In this document: positions 14,061-18,315 of the stretch, in pieces
Layout of the letters: each line of letters starts with the position of its first letter
How positions within the stretch are numbered: the stretch's first letter is position 1
Source of the DNA: Peptoniphilus_A sp001811425
Lineage (GTDB): Bacteria > Bacillota > Clostridia > Tissierellales > Peptoniphilaceae
DNA length: 18,315 bases
NCBI RefSeq assembly: GCF_001811425.1
Contig: NZ_KV804740.1
Location: 1-18,315, forward strand
Direction: 5' to 3'
Notes under the pieces: generated by a model
Database searches by the model: none
What the model was told of the DNA's origin: nothing
The model's input: only the letters and a program-made list of their open reading frames with translations
Position numbers and translations under genes: made by a program

Positions 14061-14095
14061 AATATAAAAGAGCCACAAAGAAATCTCTGTGGCTC
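14061..14095 (-). terminator. Terminator of the dehydrogenase-formimidoylglutamase operon
   Basis: Minus-strand stem GAGCCACA (14088-14095) with TGTGGCTC (14070-14077), further pairing inside, then TTTTATATTT. It sits 21 nt past the stop codon. Confidence 0.85.
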
Positions 14096-14116
14096 ACATA
14101 TCAAATTTATTAAATT

Positions 14117-15145
14117 TTATGGAATATATTTTTTATTTTCCTTGCCCAATTTATACTGTGCCATTGTTGATACAACTGTGTAGACTAAAATTGATGCCAA
14201 GTTTGCAGTTACAGAGTCGTGGTCAAATCTTGGAGATACTTCTGCAATGTCAAAGCTCATTGGCTTTCCAGTTGAGAAGATGTGTTTTAAAAGTATGATT
14301 ACTTTTTCTGGGTCAATTCCAAGAGCTTGTGGGGCAGAAACGCCTGGTGCAAAACTTGATGTGAAGCAGTCCATGCAAATTGTAATGTAAAGGTGGTCTT
14401 CTTCTGCAATGTATTCGTCAAGGTCGTGGACAATTTCGAAGAAGTTGCCATTTATCAAATCTTTTCCCAAAACATACTTAACGCCCAAGTTGTCAGCAGT
14501 CCTAAATAGGGCAAGAGTGTTGGAGTGTTTTTGAATGCCCATGACATAGTAGGCATAGTCTGTTCCCTTTTCACGAGTGTAGTCTGCAATTTGTCTAAAC
14601 ATTGTGCCACTTGTTCCATTTCCCTTTTCGTAAGGTCTAAGGTCAAAGTGGGCGTCAAAGTTTAATATGCCAAGTTTATTGTCTTCTTTGTCATCAAGGT
14701 AAGTTGAAAGTCCCTTGTAGTGACCAAAGGCAGTTTCGTGACCACCACCTAGTACCAATGGGAATAAATTTAATTCGAGAACTCTTTTTACAGCTTTAGC
14801 TAGTTCGTCTTGGCTTGCTTCAAGAGTTGTGTACTTACTTGTAACATTTCCGCAGTCAAAAATTTTAAGCTCTTTAGAAAATTGACATGGAAGTTTTGCA
14901 AGTTCCTTCCTTATGGCAGCTGGGCCTGCAGCAGCGCCAAATCTTCCCTTGTTAAGTTCAATGCCTTGGTCGGATTCAAATCCTATAATTCCAAAACCTA
15001 ATTTGCCTTCGAAGGGAGTTAAGCTTTCATCGTTTAAGTCAAGTGGCTTAACCCATTGATGCCATCTAAAGGATTCGTAATCATTTTCGTCATCAACTCT
15101 ACCTGACCATATTCCCATTTCTTGGGGACTGTAATAATTTATCAT
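14117..15145 (-). CDS. hutG: Formimidoylglutamase-like ureohydrolase (arginase family)
   Basis: 342-aa member of the manganese-dependent arginase/agmatinase/formiminoglutamase superfamily, cytoplasmic. Metal-site motifs: GGGHE (133-137, His136), NFDAHFDLR (162-170: Asp164, His166, Asp168) and ICMDCFTSSFAPGVSAPQ (256-273, Asp259). The first Asp of the usual D-x-D pair is Cys257 here, and the FAPGVSAP ending is the type I associate with HutG rather than arginase (APGTGTP). SGTMFRQI (179-186) also fits formimidoylglutamase. The expected reaction is N-formimidoyl-L-glutamate plus water to glutamate plus formamide, the last step of one histidine degradation route. No hutH, hutU or hutI is present. 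It is second in an operon: its ribosome binding site GAGGTG overlaps the stop codon of the upstream dehydrogenase. The family is certain; the exact substrate is likely but unproven. Confidence 0.82.
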   Translation of the reverse strand: MINYYSPQEMGIWSGRVDDENDYESFRWHQWVKPLDLNDESLTPFEGKLGFGIIGFESDQGIELNKGRFGAAAGPAAIRKELAKLPCQFSKELKIFDCGNVTSKYTTLEASQDELAKAVKRVLELNLFPLVLGGGHETAFGHYKGLSTYLDDKEDNKLGILNFDAHFDLRPYEKGNGTSGTMFRQIADYTREKGTDYAYYVMGIQKHSNTLALFRTADNLGVKYVLGKDLINGNFFEIVHDLDEYIAEEDHLYITICMDCFTSSFAPGVSAPQALGIDPEKVIILLKHIFSTGKPMSFDIAEVSPRFDHDSVTANLASILVYTVVSTMAQYKLGKENKKYIP

Positions 15146-15153
15146 TTTACACC

Positions 15154-16107
15154 TCAGTTTACTTTATTCTTTGGAGTTTTTCCATTTTTAAAATCAATTA
15201 AATTGTCCTTTGAATTTTCGCCCATTTCAAGCCTTGCCTCAAAGGTTGCATTGCCAAGGTGAGGAGCGAGAATTACATTATCAAGGTCCATTAGTTTTTC
15301 ATTAACTTTTGGCTCAAATTCATAGACATCAAGAGCAGCGCCTGCAATTTCCTTTTCTATAAGTGCATGGGCAAGAGCTTCTTCGTCAACTATTGGACCT
15401 CTTGACGCATTAATTAATATAGCAGATTTTTTCATCATTTCAAGTTCTTTTTTAGAAATCATGTGGCGAAGTTCTGGCACAAAGGCAGTGTGAAGACTTA
15501 AGAAGTCAGAATTTTTTATTACATCGTCCTTATCTCTATATTCTATGCCAAATTCCTTTTCGAAATCTTCCCTTCTTGTTCGTGAATAATAAATTACCTT
15601 CATTTCAAAAGCCTTGGCTCTCTTTGCAAGGTTCTTTCCTATATTGCCAAGACCAATTATGCCAAGAGTCTTGCCCTTTAATTGACTTCCAAGATAAAAA
15701 GTTGGTCTCCAGCCATAAAAGCCGCCTTCTCTTGTAACCTTGTCGCCAGATACAATTTTCCTTGCAGCAGCAAGCATAAGACCGAAGGCAAGCTCAGCAG
15801 TGGAGACAGCAGAGGCAGGAGCAGGTGCATTGGTAACAACAATTCCCTTTTCTCTTGCGTAAGATATGTCGATGTTGTCAAAGCCTGCGCCGTAGTTTGC
15901 AATAATTTTTAAGTCGCTTCCTGCCTCAATTACATCTTTATCGATTTTATCTGAAAGAGGACACAAGAGGGCATCTTGACCCTTAATCTTTTCAATAATT
16001 TCTTCTTTTTTAAGGGGCACATTGGAGTTGTGGTAAGTTATTTCAAAATTTTTATCTAGTTCCTCGTAAATTTCTTCTGGAATATTACTTGTAATCAATA
16101 ATTTCAT
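15154..16107 (-). CDS. D-2-hydroxyacid dehydrogenase (glyoxylate/hydroxypyruvate reductase-like)
   Basis: 317-aa NAD(P)-dependent dehydrogenase that interconverts a 2-oxoacid and its D-2-hydroxyacid. Substrate-domain motif NYGAGFDNID (71-80). Rossmann dinucleotide loop GIIGLGNIGKNLAKRA (149-164). Catalytic triad in the expected places: Arg236 in NASRGPIVDE, Glu265 in DVYEFEP, His283 in APHLGNAT. After the second strand of the Rossmann fold the sequence is YYSRTRR (173-179) instead of an acidic residue, which favours NADPH over NADH. That, with the overall pattern, points to glyoxylate/hydroxypyruvate reductase-like enzymes; D-lactate or 2-hydroxyisocaproate dehydrogenase cannot be ruled out. 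ATG with GAGGTGA upstream. The following hutG-like gene starts 8 nt after its stop, so the two are probably one transcript. Confidence 0.88.
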   Translation of the reverse strand: MKLLITSNIPEEIYEELDKNFEITYHNSNVPLKKEEIIEKIKGQDALLCPLSDKIDKDVIEAGSDLKIIANYGAGFDNIDISYAREKGIVVTNAPAPASAVSTAELAFGLMLAAARKIVSGDKVTREGGFYGWRPTFYLGSQLKGKTLGIIGLGNIGKNLAKRAKAFEMKVIYYSRTRREDFEKEFGIEYRDKDDVIKNSDFLSLHTAFVPELRHMISKKELEMMKKSAILINASRGPIVDEEALAHALIEKEIAGAALDVYEFEPKVNEKLMDLDNVILAPHLGNATFEARLEMGENSKDNLIDFKNGKTPKNKVN

Positions 16108-16187
16108 CTAATCACCTCATTACTTTTATTTTAACACATAGACAAAAAATAGTATAAGAGAAAAGAAAAAAGCAACAGGAAAACGTA

Positions 16188-16216
16188 TTGACAAAAAAAC
16201 AAGCAAATGTTATATT
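16188..16216 (+). promoter_or_regulatory. Strong promoter for the small membrane protein gene
   Basis: Perfect TTGACA (16188-16193), 17-nt spacer, TATATT (16211-16216). It leaves a leader of about 115 nt before the ATG at 16338. The leader contains an AT-rich hairpin (AAGATTA and TAATCTT around 16294-16317) just before the ribosome binding site. Confidence 0.7.
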
Positions 16217-16337
16217 GAGCTAAAATAGAAAAGATGTTTCCAACGTTTCATATATAATGCAAATTATATTATATTGGATATTAGGAGTTAAAGAAGATTA
16301 CTCTATATACTAATCTTTTAAAATTAAGGCGAGCTTT

Positions 16338-16637
16338 ATGAAAGAAAAAGTTAAAAATCTGATGTTAAATCCTGCTAAGCAGATAAAAATAATAGCATCT
16401 TTTTTTATAGTTATGTTATTTATAAAACCGTATGTCGATACTAGCTTTATATTATCTTTGATTGATGAGGTTATATTGATGTATTTTATAATTAATTTTG
16501 TATTTCTTTTTGTAAATAAAAATAAAGTAGGCAAAGAATTAAAAAAGAAATTGACAGAAGTTGTTGTTTTGGCATTACCATATGTAATTGGACGTTTAAT
16601 CTCAATAGTAATAATTACTATTATAAAAGTTTTATAA
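16338..16637 (+). CDS. Small membrane protein, unknown
   Basis: 99-aa basic membrane protein that I do not recognise. A lysine-rich amphipathic start (MKEKVKNLMLNPAKQIK) is followed by three hydrophobic stretches near 17-30 (KIIASFFIVMLFIK), 36-59 (SFILSLIDEVILMYFIINFVFLFV) and 74-98 (EVVVLALPYVIGRLISIVIITIIKV), with KNKVGKELKKK between the last two. The frame opens at an ATG with a modest AAGGCGAG ribosome binding site and sits under one of the best promoters in the window (TTGACA-17-TATATT). No partner gene is evident. It is followed by a possible 24-aa peptide and a terminator. It could be an accessory membrane factor or bacteriocin-immunity-type protein, but there is no motif to argue for either. 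Confidence 0.62.
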   Translation: MKEKVKNLMLNPAKQIKIIASFFIVMLFIKPYVDTSFILSLIDEVILMYFIINFVFLFVNKNKVGKELKKKLTEVVVLALPYVIGRLISIVIITIIKVL

Positions 16638-16691
16638 TTTAAAAGTTAAAAACATAAGTTACCTAGTTTTTTTCAAATTGTTGAGAATATA

Positions 16692-16766
16692 ATGTCTTTT
16701 ATGGGTCTAGTTTTATTTATCTATACTATCTATAAAAATATTACTACTTTTAAAAGAAAAAAATGA
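16692..16766 (+). CDS. Possible 24-aa membrane peptide
   Basis: ATG-initiated ORF reading MSFMGLVLFIYTIYKNITTF then KRKK and stop. It has one short hydrophobic helix and a cationic tail, ending 5 nt before a strong terminator. The upstream TTGAGAA is only a weak ribosome binding site. The shape recalls small membrane-active peptides (Fst/TisB-like), but so would many chance AT-rich ORFs. I cannot see an antisense RNA promoter. Confidence 0.25.
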   Translation: MSFMGLVLFIYTIYKNITTFKRKK

Positions 16767-16771
16767 TATTT

Positions 16772-16803
16772 AAGAAGTTGGGAATTTTCCTAACTTCTTT
16801 TTT
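16772..16803 (+). terminator. Rho-independent terminator
   Basis: Stem AAGAAGTT (16772-16779) with AACTTCTT (16792-16799), extended by a G-U pair and GGAA/TTCC around a 2-nt loop, then a run of T's. It ends the small-membrane-protein transcript before the MATE gene. Confidence 0.85.
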
Positions 16804-16806
16804 AGC

Positions 16807-16835
16807 TTCAAAAATCTTATAAACTCCTATATAAT
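16807..16835 (+). promoter_or_regulatory. Promoter of the MATE gene
   Basis: TTCAAA (16807-16812), 17-nt spacer, perfect TATAAT (16830-16835), about 24 nt before the GTG start and immediately after the preceding terminator. Confidence 0.55.
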
Positions 16836-16858
16836 ATATAAAGTTAAGAGGTGATTAG

Positions 16859-18202
16859 GTGGAAAATAATGAAAATAAATTGGGGACTATGTCAATCCCA
16901 AAACTTTTATTTCAAGTATCTTTTCCCATTGTAGTTTCCATGTTTATTCAGTCCATGTATAACTTGGTGGACTCTTATTACATAGGAAAGATTAACGAAG
17001 ATGCCTTCACAGCAATTTCCATTGCCTTTCCCATTCAAAATATAATGATAGGAATAGCAGTGGGAACGGGCGTTGGTATGAACTCTTTGATATCAAGGTA
17101 CTTGGGAGAAAAAAATTATGAAAAATCAAATAGGACTGCCGAGACTGGTCTAGCCCTTGCCATAATTTATGGAATAATTTTATTAATTTTATCAAGATTT
17201 TTGCCAAGACCCTTCCTGTCAGCTCAGACCACTGATGAAAATATAATTGCCTATGGAATAGAATATCTTCAAATAGTAATGGGATTTTCCATGGGAGTTT
17301 TTATACAAATTTTTTTGGAGAGGACCTTGCAGTCTACAGGTAGGTCAATTTTTACCATGCTGACTCAACTTATTGGAGCAGTCTTAAATATAATACTTGA
17401 CCCAATATTCATCTTTGGATATTTTGGTCTTCCTGCCATGGGAGTTAAGGGAGCGGCGATTGCAACTGTAATGGGACAAATTATTGGAGCTCTCTTTGGT
17501 TGCTTCTTCGAATATAAATTCAACGAAGAGATTACTATAAAGAAGCCAGTATTAGATTTAGACATAGTAAAGGGAATTTATGTAGTTGGAGTTCCTTCCA
17601 TGATTACCATAACCATTCAGTCCTTTACAATTTATGTTCTAAATAAAATGTTATCTGCGATTTCAACTTCTGCCATTGCGGCGCTGGGTGCCTACTTTAA
17701 GGTGCAGTCCTTTGTCTTTATGCCAATCTTTGGCGTGAACAACGGACTTGTGCCAATAGTCGCCTACAATTATGGAGCGAAGAATAAAGATAGGATCATA
17801 AAAGCCATAAAGCTTGCCTTCATAACAGTGACTTTTATGATGATTTTTGTATCATCGATAATAATGATTTTCCCAAGAGAAATACTTGGTATATTCTCTG
17901 CTGGTGACAAGATGCTTGAAATAGGGATACCAATGCTAACGATTTGCGCCCTATCCTACATCTTTGCAGGAATATCAATAGTTGGGACAGCAGTCTTCCA
18001 AGCCTTTGGAAATGGAATTTTGACATTATTTGATTCTATTTTAAGACAGATTATTGTCCTCCTTCCAGTGGCTTACATTGCAGTAAAATTTTTCACAGTC
18101 AATGAAATATGGTGGGGCTATGTAATTGCAGAATTTGCATCCACACTTTTTGTAATTTATTTGATGAACACCTTTGTCAGAAAAAAATTAGAGCTTATTT
18201 AA
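16859..18202 (+). CDS. MATE-family multidrug/cation antiporter
   Basis: 447-aa inner-membrane efflux protein of the multidrug and toxin extrusion family, normal length with about 12 membrane helices. The N-terminal half begins IPKLLFQVSFPIVVSMFIQSMYNLVDSYYIGK, the classic MATE opening (polar residues in helix 1, YNLVD in helix 2), followed by GIAVGTGVGMNSLISRYLGEKN. The pseudo-repeat in the second half reads GVPSMITITIQSFTIYVLNKML and FGVNNGLVPIVAYNYGAKN. It most resembles NorM/DinF-type exporters that exchange drugs or metabolites for Na+ or H+. The start is GTG at 16859 with AGAGGTG five bases upstream; no ATG fits. It is a single gene with its own promoter. Substrate unknown. Confidence 0.93.
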   Translation: MENNENKLGTMSIPKLLFQVSFPIVVSMFIQSMYNLVDSYYIGKINEDAFTAISIAFPIQNIMIGIAVGTGVGMNSLISRYLGEKNYEKSNRTAETGLALAIIYGIILLILSRFLPRPFLSAQTTDENIIAYGIEYLQIVMGFSMGVFIQIFLERTLQSTGRSIFTMLTQLIGAVLNIILDPIFIFGYFGLPAMGVKGAAIATVMGQIIGALFGCFFEYKFNEEITIKKPVLDLDIVKGIYVVGVPSMITITIQSFTIYVLNKMLSAISTSAIAALGAYFKVQSFVFMPIFGVNNGLVPIVAYNYGAKNKDRIIKAIKLAFITVTFMMIFVSSIIMIFPREILGIFSAGDKMLEIGIPMLTICALSYIFAGISIVGTAVFQAFGNGILTLFDSILRQIIVLLPVAYIAVKFFTVNEIWWGYVIAEFASTLFVIYLMNTFVRKKLELI

Positions 18203-18221
18203 GCCTTAAAAGTGGCTTAAA
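18198..18221 (+). terminator. Weak hairpin after the MATE gene
   Basis: TTTAAGCC (18198-18205) pairs with GGCTTAAA (18214-18221) around an 8-nt loop that begins just after the stop codon. A clean T-run is missing, so it may be a weak terminator or an mRNA 3' end structure. Confidence 0.35.
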
Positions 18222-18223
18222 TG

Positions 18224-18252
18224 TTGAAAAAATTTTAAATTTGAGGTATTAT
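18224..18252 (+). promoter_or_regulatory. tuf promoter
   Basis: TTGAAA (18224-18229), 17-nt spacer, TATTAT (18247-18252), about 34 nt before the tuf ATG. It indicates independent transcription of tuf. Confidence 0.55.
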
Positions 18253-18285
18253 TAACTTAATTTAAAAAATCCTAGGAGGAATAGC

Positions 18286-18315
18286 ATGGCTAAAGCAAAA
18301 TTTGAAAGAAATAAA
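18286..18315 (+). CDS. tuf: Elongation factor Tu, first 10 codons (3' end outside window)
   Basis: Reads MAKAKFERNK up to the window edge, the near-universal N-terminus of bacterial EF-Tu (continuing PHVNIGTIGHVDHGKT in known proteins). EF-Tu delivers aminoacyl-tRNA to the ribosome with GTP. AGGAGG (18274-18279) lies ahead of the ATG. No rpsL, rpsG or fusA is upstream; the gene instead follows a MATE transporter with its own promoter, so this copy is not, at its 5' side, in the str operon. The call rests on ten residues, but they are distinctive. Confidence 0.85.
   Translation, partial: MAKAKFERNK

Noticed and set aside
16294..16317. Hairpin before the 99-aa membrane protein read as a terminator or riboswitch
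   Set aside because: The stem is seven A/T-rich pairs without a GC core, and no known riboswitch pattern is visible. Mentioned only as a leader structure.
1..18315. CRISPR arrays, insertion sequences, prophage genes, tRNA or rRNA genes
   Set aside because: None seen: no regularly spaced repeats, no transposase or integrase motifs, and no cloverleaf-like or rRNA-like stretches in the intergenic regions.

Overview
The window is AT-rich Gram-positive-type DNA from what looks like a fermentative anaerobe. The clues are a surface protein with SLH domains, a ferredoxin-linked 2-oxoacid oxidoreductase operon, a sodium-pump-type decarboxylase membrane subunit, a HrcA/CIRCE-type site in front of htpG, strong GGAGG-type ribosome binding sites, sigma-A-like promoters and many T-tailed hairpin terminators. 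The style fits Firmicutes/Tissierellia, with Peptoniphilaceae-like cocci (Peptoniphilus, Anaerococcus, Finegoldia and relatives) my best guess. That placement is inference; there is no rRNA here to settle it.

Layout, left to right. (1) 3-2567 (+): a large secreted SLH-anchored surface protein whose start lies before the window edge. (2) 2663-4032 (-): an operon of tpx (thiol peroxidase), rlmH (23S rRNA methyltransferase) and an unrecognised 126-aa protein. (3) 4228-4653 (+): a small lipoprotein whose ribosome binding site and start codon have been duplicated in tandem, creating a 6-codon upstream ORF. (4) 4713-5961 (-): the beta subunit of a sodium-translocating decarboxylase followed by a 41-aa gamma-like membrane peptide; no alpha or biotin-carrier gene is adjacent. 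(5) 6102-6913 (-): a two-gene module, a 60-aa antitoxin-like protein overlapping a GNAT acetyltransferase, with its own promoter and terminator; then a small membrane protein (+). (6) 7647-9497 (-): htpG, with a strong promoter and an imperfect CIRCE operator. (7) 9919-13870 (+): a five-gene operon of P-loop NTPase, ferredoxin, alpha, beta and gamma subunits of a 2-oxoacid:ferredoxin oxidoreductase. Its gamma subunit carries a C-terminal ferritin-like extension of about 160 residues. (8) 14117-16107 (-): a D-2-hydroxyacid dehydrogenase and a formimidoylglutamase-like ureohydrolase, probably co-transcribed. (9) 16338-18202 (+): an unknown small membrane protein, a possible 24-aa membrane peptide, and a MATE efflux pump. 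(10) 18286-18315 (+): the first ten codons of tuf (EF-Tu), with its own promoter.

Most of the window is core metabolism and housekeeping: amino-acid-derived 2-oxoacid oxidation to acyl-CoA with reduced ferredoxin, histidine degradation, decarboxylation-driven sodium export, peroxide and heat stress. The accessory-looking segment is about 6.0-7.6 kb. The most unusual items are the gamma-subunit/ferritin-like fusion and the tandemly duplicated translation start. I found no CRISPR array, tRNA, rRNA, insertion sequence or prophage.
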